Origin: Shewanella benthica
GTDB taxonomy: Bacteria > Pseudomonadota > Gammaproteobacteria > Enterobacterales > Shewanellaceae
DNA: 64,000 bases
NCBI GenBank assembly: GCA_023284085.1
Contig: JAKVHY010000020.1
Span: 47,627-111,626 of the forward strand
Direction: 5' to 3'
Position numbers and translations under genes: made by a program. This document shows, one piece after another, positions 27,283 to 37,191 of this stretch. Position 1 is the stretch's first letter. Every line of letters starts with the position of its first letter. The notes beneath the pieces are model-generated. The model worked only from the letters and a program-made list of their open reading frames with translations, did no database searches and had not been told where the DNA came from.

Positions 27283-27693
27283 ATGAAGAATCGCAATGAC
27301 AATCAAACAGCCAACAAGCTAAGCGGCTTCGCCGCTTCAATACTGATGTGTTGTTTTCTGTATTGCTTAATTATCTACTCTCCCACTTCACTTTCAGCAG
27401 ACAACTCTGACTACAAACTGTTTAGCCTAATGACTGACAGCGAAGATTCGAAGTTAAGTACTGATGCGTTATATCATCCAACTTCCTCTGCCGGTCAATT
27501 TGAAAGTAACGCACAAATTGCAAGTTGGTTCCAGGTTGAGCAACATTTTGCACGACGCTTTGCTAGCGATGATTATTTAGCCACGAGACCCATCAACATA
27601 GATTGGTTTCTGCAGGTAGCCTGTGACAGATTCCGCCTTTCAGGCTGGAAAGATTGCAGCTTACTCTATAAATTGATTAACGCTTTAATTTAA
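27283..27693 (+). CDS. hypothetical exported or anchored protein, 136 aa
   Basis: I do not recognise this protein. Residues about 16-36 form a hydrophobic segment (ASILMCCFLYCLIIYSP) ending in a possible cleavage site (LSA-DN), so it is exported or anchored. The rest is soluble with two cysteines (VACDRFRLSGWKDCS) that could form a disulfide. The composition is AT-rich. It precedes the S41-like gene by 77 bases and may be cotranscribed. The 264 bases upstream contain no other gene. Confidence 0.5.
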   Translation: MKNRNDNQTANKLSGFAASILMCCFLYCLIIYSPTSLSADNSDYKLFSLMTDSEDSKLSTDALYHPTSSAGQFESNAQIASWFQVEQHFARRFASDDYLATRPINIDWFLQVACDRFRLSGWKDCSLLYKLINALI

Positions 27694-27770
27694 AAAATTG
27701 TGACTTGCCCATACTGAGAAATATCTCTCGGTACCTAGCTAGAACACAACTTTTTTAATTAAGGTACACA

Positions 27771-28775
27771 ATGAAAAATTTACTAATAACGAAACTTATA
27801 CTCGCGGCAATTCTTGCATCTTTATTATTGATGCTTTCCCTACATCCAGCCTACAGTGCAGATGAAACCAATCCTTCAATACAGCCTCTACCTCAAAGTG
27901 AATTAAGCACGCTAATTCATGACACGTTTAAAGTGATGAAAAAGCATTATATTGAACCTAGCATAGTAGCCAATACTGAACAATTCATTCTGGAGAAGTT
28001 AAAGCAAGGGCAATACGCTTCTATCCACTCTATTGAGGATTTTGCGAACGTTATAGGTAGCGATATTCGCCATATTACTGGAGACTCCCATCTAAGCTTA
28101 TTCACAGTCAATGACAATGAGCAGGTCACTCATATCCTCTCCCATAAAACCGGTAAGCTCACTTACAATCATGCATTTGAAGAAATTCGCTATCTGGATG
28201 GAAACATAGGATATCTCAAATTCAATAAGTTTCACCCTGATGAGAAAGCAAGAGAAACTGTCGATGCAGCGTTTGATTTTCTAAAGCAAAGTAACGGAAT
28301 GATAATCGATTTACGTGACACTGTGGGCGGTTCACCTTATTTAGTCCAGTACATCTTAGGGTATTTTTTTCCAGTAAATACTCCGTTATGGGAAGTCTTA
28401 GATAGGTCTGATAAAAGTTTCGATTCGATTCAAGTCATTGAGCACGCAGGGCATAAACGATTTCACTCGGATTACCCTATATGGATACTGACTAGCCATA
28501 ACTCAGCAAGTGCTACGGAGCTTTTTTTAGGTGTTATGCAAGCAAACGGCAAAGCAATCCTTATCGGAGAGGTCACTTCTGGGGCAGGATTCTATGTCGG
28601 CATTAAGAAGATCACATCTGAATTAGTTTTTAGAATATCACTATCAAAACCAGTCATCTCTGCCAACCAGCAAAACTGGGAAAAAAAAGGCATCACACCT
28701 GATATTAAAGTCGAAGCCATGGATGCACTTAATTATGCTCAACGGCTCACTTTTGAATCATCCACAATAAGGTGA
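27771..28775 (+). CDS. exported S41-family peptidase-like protein
   Basis: A 334-residue protein with a signal peptide (about residues 1-29, ending AYSA). The body matches the S41 tail-specific/IRBP-like fold: GNIGYLKFNKFHPDE, MIIDLRDTVGGSP, then TSHNSASATELFLG, with the nucleophile Ser at 245 or 247, and LIGEVTSGAGFY. There is no PDZ domain, so it resembles short S41B (tricorn/IRBP) members. AAGGTACACA precedes the ATG. The AT-rich composition matches the upstream hypothetical gene and differs from neighbours, suggesting joint acquisition. Confidence 0.8.
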   Translation: MKNLLITKLILAAILASLLLMLSLHPAYSADETNPSIQPLPQSELSTLIHDTFKVMKKHYIEPSIVANTEQFILEKLKQGQYASIHSIEDFANVIGSDIRHITGDSHLSLFTVNDNEQVTHILSHKTGKLTYNHAFEEIRYLDGNIGYLKFNKFHPDEKARETVDAAFDFLKQSNGMIIDLRDTVGGSPYLVQYILGYFFPVNTPLWEVLDRSDKSFDSIQVIEHAGHKRFHSDYPIWILTSHNSASATELFLGVMQANGKAILIGEVTSGAGFYVGIKKITSELVFRISLSKPVISANQQNWEKKGITPDIKVEAMDALNYAQRLTFESSTIR

Positions 28776-29481
28776 TTCGCTGCACTATAACTAAATAGAG
28801 CTAAAGCGGTTGTAGCCCAATTGTGTGTAAAGACAGCTAACACTGTCGTGGGTTACAACCAGTCCTATGTTGGTCATTACCTGAAATATGAATACACCTT
28901 GAGTGAGTCAATGATGACTCTCAATCACTAGCGTTTCAGTGATTAATTAAAGTAGGCCTCAACAGATAACATTCATCAAGCGCACCTGACTCCCTCCAAG
29001 CTAGAAGCAACACCAGCAATTCTTATTCAAACAGGCTTATTCGAACGAACGTGTAATGACAAGCAATGGTGTCATCTCAAGGACAAGTCTTGAGGCTAGA
29101 TATATAAGCTACCTAGACATATTGGCTAGTACAAAAGAATAGGTTTACCTGCTTTATGTAAATATCCTTGTTCAAAGATAACAATTAGCTGTCTACTCCA
29201 TCCTAATAATTTCATTACCTCTGCATATCGGCTCTCTCATCTTATTTTCTCTGAGAGACTCGGTTAATACCATTGATAATATTACAGAATTATTACACAG
29301 CCTCTGTATGCGTGGTGTGATGAACTCGCTAACTACTGCAGGGGTAAAGCCGTTTCCAGTAAAAAATCAGATGCGTCAGACTAAAAAGGTATAGGGAACA
29401 TAGCCTAATGCAGTCGTAATCTCCCCCATTACAAAATGGATAATGTATCAATTAATTCATCTCGACCAATGAAGGTTTTAT
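28776..29481. other. 706-base intergenic region upstream of aspT
   Basis: No gene is supportable in either strand. It contains the imperfect 12-bp hairpin at 28808-28860, a small AATCACT/AGTGATT hairpin near 28930, and AT-rich sequence that must include the aspT promoter. The length is unusual for this window and leaves room for a small RNA or a long leader, but nothing specific is visible. Confidence 0.45.
28808..28860. other. long hairpin after the S41-like gene
   Basis: GGTTGTAGCCCA (28808-28819) pairs with TGGGTTACAACC (28849-28860) through 12 positions with one G-U pair. The loop holds a second small stem (GACAG/CTGTC). There is no U-tract. It is either a structured RNA element or a short inverted-repeat insertion. 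Confidence 0.45.
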
Positions 29482-31194
29482 ATGGATATTTTAGAAGAAC
29501 TTTTCAAAGCAGCTCCTTTAGTCGCGCTCTTTATTACGCTCACTTTTGGTTATCTCATAGGTAAAATCACAATAGGACGATTCGTTTTAGGCGGGGTCGC
29601 CGGGACATTACTCGTAGGCGTTGTGGTAGGGCAAGTCGGTGTAGATATTGATAGTGGTGTCAAAAGTATCTTTTTTGCATTATTTATTTATGCCGTCGGT
29701 TTTCAAGGCGGGCCGCAATTTTTTGGTGCGCTAAATCGGCGCACACTCAATATTCTTCTCTCTGCTGTCGTCATGACAGTGTCCGGCTTACTGTGTGTTA
29801 TCGCTGCCGCTTGGTTGTTCGATCTCGATAGAGGCACAGCAGCAGGATTGGCTGCCGGAGGCTTAACGCAGTCATCAATCATAGGGACTGCGGGAGATGC
29901 CATCGCGAACCTCATGGGAGTCAGTGGTGAGGCGAAAAAAATCATGGAGACCAATGTTGCCGTGGGTTACGCCGTCACCTACATTTTCGGCTCATTAGGT
30001 CCGATAATCATGGTGACCTGGTTTTTCCCCACGATCATGGGCTGGGACATTCGCGCCGAAGCAATCAAGAAAGCCAACTCGATGGCTGGTGGTAAACCCG
30101 ATCTGGACCCAGGGCAATTCAATGCTATAAGCAGAATTGTTTCAAGAGCTTATAAAATCACTCCTGATAGTTATGCCATTGGTAAAACCGTCGCCGAAGT
30201 CAATGAAGCACTCTATGACGTGGCTATTGAACTCATTCAACGACATGGCAGCGACGCCCCAGCCGATGCCGAAGCTATGATTCAAGAGGATGATATTGTC
30301 ATTGTCACAGGCGTCAGAACGTCTATTCATAAAATACCCGATTACTTAGGCGTTGAGTGCAATGTGCCGGAAGAGTTTACCTTAATTGAAGAGCATAGAC
30401 AGTTGCTGGTGACCGGTAAAAAATTGGTTGGTAAGCGACTTAAAGAGATAAAGCAGGTAACGAGTCTCTCTGTGCGCCGAGGTGTTTACTTATCCGATTA
30501 CAAACGCGCAGGGCAAACCATCACCATATCGCCAGATCTTATTGTCGAAAAGAACGATCAGATACAATTAACTGGCACACCTGAAGACATTAATCGCGTT
30601 CAAAAAATCATAGGTGACAGATTAGTCTCCCCTTATGTCACCGACTTTGTATTTTTTGGTCTGGGCATGACTGTAGGCATGCTGATTGGCCTGATACATT
30701 TTCAGATAGCCGGGATTCCAGTCACCATAGGCTCTGGAGCAGGTTGTCTTGTATCCGGTCTTATGTTCGGTTGGCTCAGAAATACTCACCCAAGGTTTGC
30801 CTCTTTACCTATGGGCGCCTCTAATTTTCTGCGTGATTTTGGTCTGGCGGTATTTGTTGGCCTGGTTGGCTTATCTGCAGGCCCGCAAGCGGTTGTCACC
30901 ATCAAAGAATACGGTCTCACACTCTTGTTCTTAGGCATATTTGTCACCTTAGTGCCTCAAATTATCGCCTTTTTCTTCTCCTATTACATCTTGAAAGTAA
31001 AAGACCCGATAGAAGCCTTGGGCGCCTTAGTCGGTGGCCGCAGTGCTAACCCGGGATTTGCCGCCTTACTCAGTAAAGCCGGTAATGCGACGCCCGTATT
31101 TTCTTTTACCGTTACCTATGCCGTTGCCAATGTTCTCCTCACATTATGGGGGCCTATCATAGTCGGCATCATCACTAAAAATGCAGCTGGATAA
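29482..31194 (+). CDS. aspT: aspartate:alanine antiporter
   Basis: A 570-residue membrane protein of the AAE transporter family. N- and C-terminal groups of about five helices each flank a central soluble part (about residues 200-375) with two TrkA-C-like regions (QEDDIVIVTG and KNDQIQLTGTPEDI). The segments GGLTQSSIIGTAGDA and GGRSANPGFAALLSKAGNATP are the paired GxxxP-type motifs of AspT-like carriers. It exchanges external aspartate for internal alanine. AAGG six bases before the ATG is the ribosome binding site. aspD follows within 32 bases. Confidence 0.9.
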   Translation: MDILEELFKAAPLVALFITLTFGYLIGKITIGRFVLGGVAGTLLVGVVVGQVGVDIDSGVKSIFFALFIYAVGFQGGPQFFGALNRRTLNILLSAVVMTVSGLLCVIAAAWLFDLDRGTAAGLAAGGLTQSSIIGTAGDAIANLMGVSGEAKKIMETNVAVGYAVTYIFGSLGPIIMVTWFFPTIMGWDIRAEAIKKANSMAGGKPDLDPGQFNAISRIVSRAYKITPDSYAIGKTVAEVNEALYDVAIELIQRHGSDAPADAEAMIQEDDIVIVTGVRTSIHKIPDYLGVECNVPEEFTLIEEHRQLLVTGKKLVGKRLKEIKQVTSLSVRRGVYLSDYKRAGQTITISPDLIVEKNDQIQLTGTPEDINRVQKIIGDRLVSPYVTDFVFFGLGMTVGMLIGLIHFQIAGIPVTIGSGAGCLVSGLMFGWLRNTHPRFASLPMGASNFLRDFGLAVFVGLVGLSAGPQAVVTIKEYGLTLLFLGIFVTLVPQIIAFFFSYYILKVKDPIEALGALVGGRSANPGFAALLSKAGNATPVFSFTVTYAVANVLLTLWGPIIVGIITKNAAG

Positions 31195-31226
31195 TTGTTT
31201 TTCTATATAAATAAATGGATGGTTAT

Positions 31227-32816
31227 ATGAAGAATCTAGATTTCTCACAATTTGCAGATCTAAGCCCGTTTGAGCTAAAGGATAAACTAATCGAAGTCGC
31301 TCAAGCCACGCCTGATCGAATATTATTAGATGCTGGACGCGGAAACCCCAATTTTCTAGCCACATTACCGCGACGCGCTTTTTTAAGATTGGGTGATTTT
31401 GCCTTAGAAGAGGCCGAGCGCTCATATGCTTATATCAATGAAGGCTTCGGTGGCATTCCCGACGGCAAAGACATCGTCTCCCGATTTGATATGTTTGCCA
31501 AAGAACATCAAGATACCAAAGGCGTTAAATTTCTCCAGTCTTCAATCAGTTATGTAAAAGATCAGCTAGGGTTAAGCCGAGAATCATTTCTACACGAAAT
31601 GGTGAATGCATTTTTAGGCTGTAATTACCCTGTGCCACCCAGAATGTTGACCAATATCGAATCAATCGTGAACGCATACATAGCGCAAGAGATGTATGGC
31701 AGCTTACCCGTCAGTAACGATTTTGATTTGTTTGCCACCGAGGGCGGTACAGCAGCAATGACCTATACCTTCCAAACCATGTTTACTAACGGCTTGTTAA
31801 AGAAAGGGGATAAAATAGCGTTAACCACACCCATCTTTACCCCTTATCTGGAGATCCCGGAACTGGCAGAATTTGGACTAGAAGTGGTTGAGATCCGCTT
31901 AGATGAAGAGACATGGCAGTTAACCGATTCTGAAATTGCCAAACTGGAAGACAAGGACATTAAATTACTCTGCGTCGTGAATCCAAGTAATCCACCTTCG
32001 GTTAAGTTTTCCAATGACATTTTGGATAAGTTAGCCAACTTAGTGGCAACCAAGCGCAAAGACCTCTTTATCATCACTGACGATGTATATGGCACATTCG
32101 CCGATGACTTCGTGTCGCTTTTTGCTAAATGTCCATACAACACCTTATGTGTGTATTCTTTCTCTAAATACTTCGGTGCGACGGGTTGGCGCTTAGGTGT
32201 TATTGGCATTCAAGCGCAAAATATCTTCGATGACACCTTGAAGTCCATGTCAGAAGAGCACAACTTAACGTTAGATAATCGCTATAAAACGTTAACGCCT
32301 AATCCCAGAGACATAAAGTTTATCGATCGCATGGTTGCCGATAGCCGAAATGTCGCCCTTAACCACACTGCAGGCCTATCTTTACCGCAACAAGTGCAGA
32401 TGGCACTGTTCTCACTCAGCTGCCTTATGGACAGAGGTAACGACTACAAACGAGCAACCAAACGTATTATTCGAGAACGTTACCAGACACTCTACAAGAA
32501 TATGGGCGTCGAATTTGAGCAAAACGAGAATAGTGTGGACTACTATACCTTGCTCGATTTAGACATTCTTGGCGCTAAGATGTATGGCGATGAATTCGTC
32601 AACTGGTTCAAGCAGTCAGGCTTAGGTAAAGAGTTTTTATTCAGACTCGCCGATGAAACCGGTGTTGTGCTGCTACCAGGTAAAGGATTCGATGTGGTCC
32701 ATGCTTCAGTCAGAGTCTCCTTAGCGAATTTAACCCATCATGAATATGCAGCCATAGGTCGCTTAACCCGAAAAGTGATGGATGAGTATTATTCCGCATA
32801 CGTGAAAAATACCTAA
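31227..32816 (+). CDS. aspD: aspartate 4-decarboxylase
   Basis: A 529-residue PLP enzyme converting aspartate to alanine plus CO2. The PLP lysine is K314 in YSFSKYFGATGW; length and the unusual N-terminal extension match the AspD family. The ATG at 31227 is chosen because GGA lies seven bases upstream, while the ATG four codons earlier has no site. With AspT it forms a cycle: aspartate enters, loses CO2 while consuming a proton, and alanine leaves, building proton motive force. A strong terminator follows at 32830. Confidence 0.92.
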   Translation: MKNLDFSQFADLSPFELKDKLIEVAQATPDRILLDAGRGNPNFLATLPRRAFLRLGDFALEEAERSYAYINEGFGGIPDGKDIVSRFDMFAKEHQDTKGVKFLQSSISYVKDQLGLSRESFLHEMVNAFLGCNYPVPPRMLTNIESIVNAYIAQEMYGSLPVSNDFDLFATEGGTAAMTYTFQTMFTNGLLKKGDKIALTTPIFTPYLEIPELAEFGLEVVEIRLDEETWQLTDSEIAKLEDKDIKLLCVVNPSNPPSVKFSNDILDKLANLVATKRKDLFIITDDVYGTFADDFVSLFAKCPYNTLCVYSFSKYFGATGWRLGVIGIQAQNIFDDTLKSMSEEHNLTLDNRYKTLTPNPRDIKFIDRMVADSRNVALNHTAGLSLPQQVQMALFSLSCLMDRGNDYKRATKRIIRERYQTLYKNMGVEFEQNENSVDYYTLLDLDILGAKMYGDEFVNWFKQSGLGKEFLFRLADETGVVLLPGKGFDVVHASVRVSLANLTHHEYAAIGRLTRKVMDEYYSAYVKNT

Positions 32817-32829
32817 GCCTATCACCTCA

Positions 32830-32866
32830 CCCACTCAAGATAAGTGTTAGCTTGAGTGGGTTTATT
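32830..32866 (+). terminator. Rho-independent terminator of aspT-aspD
   Basis: CCCACTCAAG (32830-32839), 11-base loop, CTTGAGTGGG (32851-32860), then TTTATT: a perfect 10-bp stem 13 bases after the aspD stop. Confidence 0.9.
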
Positions 32867-32972
32867 CCCGCTAGCTCTAGCTCAGAAAACTTTCTACCAC
32901 CATTGATTTAATGTCACTATTCTCATCTAATAAGCCTGACCATCACAGACAATCACAAACAAAGAAACTCTT

Positions 32973-34154
32973 ATGCTAACCACCTTAGCCATTCAAAATT
33001 ACCGTTCACTGCGTGAGATCCGTGTCCCCCTCAAGCGGCTCAATTTGGTCACTGGGGCTAACGGTAGCGGCAAGTCCAATCTTTACAAGGCATTGAGGCT
33101 ATTGGCACAAACCGCACAAGGGGGCGTAGTTAACGCCTTGGCATTAGAGGGCGGACTCGATTCCAGCTTCTGGGCCGGACCTGAAAATATTACCAAGGGC
33201 ATGCTTAGAGGCGAAACGGCTATCGAACCCACGGTGCGACAGCAAGTAAAGCGCTTAAAACTTGGCTTTGCCAGCGATGAATTTAGCTACCTAATCGAAC
33301 TTGGGCTACCGAAACCTGATTCCAACACCTTGTTTGGCTTAGATCCCCAAATAAAGCGTGAGGCCATCTGGGTCGGGAACAAATATCGTCCCGCCTCAGT
33401 ATTAGTTGAGCGTCGTGGCGCCTTGGTCAAGAGCCGCGCCGATGATAATAAGCAAGCAGGCTGGCTGACTCTGAACTTACATATGCAGCACGGTGACAGC
33501 ATCTTCAGCGAACTTGCCGATCCCGAGCGTGCTCCTGAAGTGCTCAGATTACGTGACAGCATTCGCGCCTGGCGTTTCTATGATCACTTCCGTAGCGACA
33601 GCGATGCCCCGGCCAGACAACCACAGCTAGGCACACGAACACAGGTTCTGCACCATGACGGGCGAGATCTCGCCTCGGCGATTCAGACTATTTTCGAGAT
33701 AGGTGATAAGGAAGGCTTCGATCATGCGGTCAGTGATGCTTTTCCCGGCGCACATGTGCACATCGAATATGAATCTAACGGCATGCTTAGCCTCAACTTC
33801 TATCAGGAAGGTTTACTCAGGCCCCTCAAGGCAGGCGAATTATCCGATGGCACCCTTAGATATCTGTTATTGGTCGCAGCTCTATTAACCCCAAGGCCAC
33901 CGGAATTGATGGTGCTCAACGAGCCAGAAACCAGCTTGCATCCGGATCTCCTGCCCGCCCTGTCGCGCTTAATCGCTAAGGCATCGGACCTATGTCAGCT
34001 TTGGGTCGTCTCTCACGCCAACCCACTCATCAATGCCCTCAATGAATTTGAGCACTGTAATCTCATCGAGCTAGACAAACAGCTGGGTCAGACTGAGATC
34101 ATAGGCCAAGATATCTTGAGCACGCCCAGCTGGAACTGGCAATCAAAAGGCTGA
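32973..34154 (+). CDS. AAA-family (RecF/SMC-like) ATPase
   Basis: A 393-residue protein of the ABC-type ATPase superfamily without membrane domains. Walker A is GANGSGKSN (28-36) after the typical LAIQNYRSL start. The signature helix is LKAGELSDGTLRYLLLVAALL and Walker B is ELMVLNEPETSLHPDLLPAL; the D-loop/His is WVVSHANPLINAL. Similar stand-alone ATPases are common and mostly uncharacterised; no partner nuclease is adjacent, so I do not call it a defence gene. There is a weak ribosome binding site. It lies alone between the aspD terminator and a convergent gene. Confidence 0.8.
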   Translation: MLTTLAIQNYRSLREIRVPLKRLNLVTGANGSGKSNLYKALRLLAQTAQGGVVNALALEGGLDSSFWAGPENITKGMLRGETAIEPTVRQQVKRLKLGFASDEFSYLIELGLPKPDSNTLFGLDPQIKREAIWVGNKYRPASVLVERRGALVKSRADDNKQAGWLTLNLHMQHGDSIFSELADPERAPEVLRLRDSIRAWRFYDHFRSDSDAPARQPQLGTRTQVLHHDGRDLASAIQTIFEIGDKEGFDHAVSDAFPGAHVHIEYESNGMLSLNFYQEGLLRPLKAGELSDGTLRYLLLVAALLTPRPPELMVLNEPETSLHPDLLPALSRLIAKASDLCQLWVVSHANPLINALNEFEHCNLIELDKQLGQTEIIGQDILSTPSWNWQSKG

Positions 34155-34204
34155 ACGAGTAGCGAGTCTCGGAGACTTATAACGATTGATTAATAACGAA
34201 AAGT

Positions 34205-34579
34205 TTATAACATGAAGTTCGCTATGGTCTTCTGAATACCGATCACATCGGTACCCTTCTTGAGCTCTTTGACTAGTGGCTTGTCTTGACCCGAGATCCA
34301 CAGCTTCAGCTCAGAGTCCATATCGAAGCGACCCGCAGTTTCCACCTCGAAATGAGTGATGGCCTTATAGGGGATGGAATGATAGCTGACCTTCTTGCCG
34401 GTCAAACCCTGCTTGTCGATAAGGATGAGACGTTTATTTGTAAACACAAACATATCGCGGATCAGCTTATAAGCTAAGTGCAGTTCTTCGTTGTCGGCCA
34501 AGATTGGACCTAGCTCGTCGGCAAGTTCTTCAAGGTTAACTTCCGAAGCGTTGCCCATCAATGAATCTAATAATCCCAT
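34205..34579 (-). CDS. bacterial PH-domain protein
   Basis: A 124-residue soluble protein made of a single bPH_1-type pleckstrin-like domain (MFVFTNKRLILIDKQGLTGKKVSYHSIPYKAITHFEVETAG). The family is widespread and of unknown function. AAGGAAGAAG precedes the ATG. It is convergent with the ATPase gene and lies downstream of rlhA on the same strand. Confidence 0.85.
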   Translation of the reverse strand: MGLLDSLMGNASEVNLEELADELGPILADNEELHLAYKLIRDMFVFTNKRLILIDKQGLTGKKVSYHSIPYKAITHFEVETAGRFDMDSELKLWISGQDKPLVKELKKGTDVIGIQKTIANFML

Positions 34580-34723
34580 TTCTTCTTCCTTAAAAAGTAT
34601 TCATTACAATTTTACTGATATCGTCTAGCTCATCATCAAGATAGCATAATACCAATTTCATTAAATATGCTAAGAGAACTAATGGGTTTAGGTTATTTTT
34701 GCTGTTTGAATTACAGCGTCTGT

Positions 34724-36640
34724 TTAACCCCGGCCTTCATTTGGCACCTGTCGATTAGCTCCAACCACCAGCATCTCACACTTAGGACAATCGAATACCA
34801 GCTTTAACACGTCCTTGCCTATCTTCAATATCATGGGCTCAGCCTTGATCCCCGGCACTTCTTTGGGGCAGAGATTAAAGTTAAAGCGCAAACAGTGCTT
34901 AGTCACCATCAAGGGCACTTCTTCTGTTATGCCATTCTTCTCATAGGTATCTTCAATCTCGATCACACCATGTTGCAGATAGAAGTCCTTCGACTTTTGG
35001 TTGGCCACATTGGCCAGATAACTTAAGTGCTTGCTTGGATACATGGCATCTAAATTATGCTTCCAAGGCTTAGGCCTTCGATACTCATCGATACGTGCCT
35101 TCTCTAGCGCCGCCACCACATCTCGTCTGAGGCCATTGATAACAGAGGTTGGAGCAAACCAGACTTGCTCTGTGGTAATGCTAATCTCTCGGGCGACAAA
35201 ATCTGTGCTACCTAGCTTGCCAAGTTGTTTACGCAGTTTTTTTCCAGCACTTTGCTGATCATTTGCCGGCTGCTTATCCAGCGCGAAGCTCACCGTCCCC
35301 TGATGACCATAAATATCAGTCATTACCATGGAGATGCCATCAGCAGTGTCAGATAACTTGATGTCGACATCTATGGAGCGCTTAGATGACTCCTTGCCCA
35401 ATACCGCCTCGAAGGCCTGATCGCGATTACGGTAGATGGTCATGCCGACCTTAAGATCTCCGGGAACCATCAGCACATGCAATATAAGTCCTTCGGCGCG
35501 ATTGATCCGCAGCCCCTGTAACTTATCGTCAGACTGCTTGGCGGTGGCATAATTTTCAGGAAAGTAACATAAGCCATCACCATTATTGAAGGCATGGGTC
35601 GAACTCACTTCGATAAAGTTTTTTCCCAGACGCTTAACGCTCCCCACGTCTTCACCTATGTATTTAGGCGAACGAAAGTCACTGACGCCTTGGCTACGAT
35701 CATTGACAAAATAATCGGTACGGCCGCGGTTAAACGTCTTCTCAGGGTTTGGCGTAAAACTGTGTGTCGAGCGACCATGGGAGGAGGCTTTCAATTCGGG
35801 ACGACGGGCGATGATCTTATCCAGCTCTTGGCGATAATGAGCCGTGACATTTTTGACATACTTGATGTCTTTGAGTCTTCCCTCAATTTTAAACGAGCGA
35901 ACGCCGGCATCGATCAAGGCTTCTAGATTATCGGTCTGATTATTATCTTTAAGGGACAAGAGATGTTCATTCTGCGCCAGCACTTCACCCTGACGCGTCT
36001 TAAGTTCCCCCGGCAGGCGGCACATCTGCGAGCATTCGCCGCGGTTGGCGCTGCGGTTACTAAAGGCGTGACTCAGATTACACAAGCCACTGTAGGCCAC
36101 ACACAGGGCGCCATGAACGAAGAACTCCAGCTGCATCTTAGTGTGGGCAGCCACTTCTCGAATTTGACTTAAGCCAAGCTCTCGAGCCAAGACCACCTGA
36201 GAGAAACCTACATGCTCTAGGAATACCGCCTTTTCTGCGGTGCGGTTATCCATCTGAGTACTGGCATGGAGGGCGATTGGAGGCAGATCCAGCTGCAACA
36301 CGCCCATGTCTTGCACGATAAGTGCATCGGCGCCCGCCTCATAGAGCTTCCAGATCAGCTTTTGTGCTGCGCCAAGCTCGTCATCCATCAATATGGTATT
36401 GAGGGCGACAAACACCTGAGCATGGTATTTGTGAGCGAAGCTGCACAGCCTGGCAATATCTTCGATGCTATTACCTGCGGTTAAGCGAGCACCGAACTTG
36501 GGGCCGCCGATATAAACCGCATCGGCACCATGTAGAATCGCTTCCATGCCAAACTCGGCATTCTTTGCCGGAGCAAGCAGTTCCAGTCGATTCGATATAG
36601 GTGGCACATCGTCAGGGGTAAAGATACTGGCTTCGCTCAT
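34724..36640 (-). CDS. rlhA: 23S rRNA C2501 hydroxylation protein, U32 family
   Basis: A 638-residue U32 peptidase-like protein with the DUF3656 extension. It aligns by eye along its full length with E. coli RlhA/YdcP (653 aa): RLELLAPAKNAEFGMEAILH, GADAVYIGGPKFGAR, FVHGALCVAYSGLCNLSHA, NRGECSQMCRLP, and MVTKHCLRFNFNLCPK near the C-terminus. RlhA is needed for hydroxylation of 23S rRNA C2501. The ATG at 36640 is preferred over a GTG eight codons upstream. The conserved cysteines likely bind an iron-sulfur cluster (family knowledge). Monocistronic or distal to the cupin gene. Confidence 0.9.
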   Translation of the reverse strand: MSEASIFTPDDVPPISNRLELLAPAKNAEFGMEAILHGADAVYIGGPKFGARLTAGNSIEDIARLCSFAHKYHAQVFVALNTILMDDELGAAQKLIWKLYEAGADALIVQDMGVLQLDLPPIALHASTQMDNRTAEKAVFLEHVGFSQVVLARELGLSQIREVAAHTKMQLEFFVHGALCVAYSGLCNLSHAFSNRSANRGECSQMCRLPGELKTRQGEVLAQNEHLLSLKDNNQTDNLEALIDAGVRSFKIEGRLKDIKYVKNVTAHYRQELDKIIARRPELKASSHGRSTHSFTPNPEKTFNRGRTDYFVNDRSQGVSDFRSPKYIGEDVGSVKRLGKNFIEVSSTHAFNNGDGLCYFPENYATAKQSDDKLQGLRINRAEGLILHVLMVPGDLKVGMTIYRNRDQAFEAVLGKESSKRSIDVDIKLSDTADGISMVMTDIYGHQGTVSFALDKQPANDQQSAGKKLRKQLGKLGSTDFVAREISITTEQVWFAPTSVINGLRRDVVAALEKARIDEYRRPKPWKHNLDAMYPSKHLSYLANVANQKSKDFYLQHGVIEIEDTYEKNGITEEVPLMVTKHCLRFNFNLCPKEVPGIKAEPMILKIGKDVLKLVFDCPKCEMLVVGANRQVPNEGRG

Positions 36641-36798
36641 AAAAGATCGCTCATAAAAGGTCACTCAAAAAAGTTATCGTGTAAATTTTGCTGGGAGTGT
36701 TTAGCAGAACCCACAGCATTGCATCGGTGCAATATACGCGCTTCTAAGGACTGTAATCTAGCCCCCAAACTTTACCACTAGCATCAATAAAGTCACAC

Positions 36799-37116
36799 TC
36801 AGTAATGCACCGCCAGCCATAGCGTTTCAGTCTCTGTACTGGTCCAGGTGACCCTATGCTTGCAGTGAGCGGCAATATCGACATGATCACCCGCCTTCAT
36901 ATGCACCAGCTCACCTTGCTCAAATTGCAACTTGGCTTCACCCTTTAAGACCATCACCCATTCGCTACGGTCTTGATCGTACCACTGGCCTTCGGGAGTC
37001 ACATGAGCCTTAGAGACTATCCTCTCGATAAGTATTTTGTCATTGCCACCAATCTGCTCGAAGGACTCTAGCGTCAGATCCAATGGTATCTTGTCGAAAA
37101 TATTGCTCTTTTCCAT
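36799..37116 (-). CDS. small cupin-domain protein
   Basis: A 105-residue single-domain cupin (WVMVLKGEAKLQFEQGELVHMKAGDHVDIAAHCKHRV). Metal-binding His residues are largely present only in the second motif, so binding is uncertain. The ATG at 37116 has GAGGAG upstream; an earlier TTG would start inside that sequence. It lies 75 bases downstream of norR on the same strand and could be cotranscribed. Function unknown. Confidence 0.8.
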   Translation of the reverse strand: MEKSNIFDKIPLDLTLESFEQIGGNDKILIERIVSKAHVTPEGQWYDQDRSEWVMVLKGEAKLQFEQGELVHMKAGDHVDIAAHCKHRVTWTSTETETLWLAVHY

Positions 37117-37191
37117 AGACACTCTCCTCAAGTATTTATGCTAAATCTTATTAAGCATTTATCGTTAAAACGGCTGTTTAACCACTGTGGA

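Noticed and set aside
28808..28860. Rho-independent terminator of the S41-like gene
   Set aside because: The stem is strong but no U-tract follows on either strand, so I list it as a structured element only.
32973..34579. AAA ATPase plus PH-domain protein as a defence system
   Set aside because: The genes are convergent, the PH gene belongs to a common housekeeping-like family, and no nuclease or other effector is nearby.
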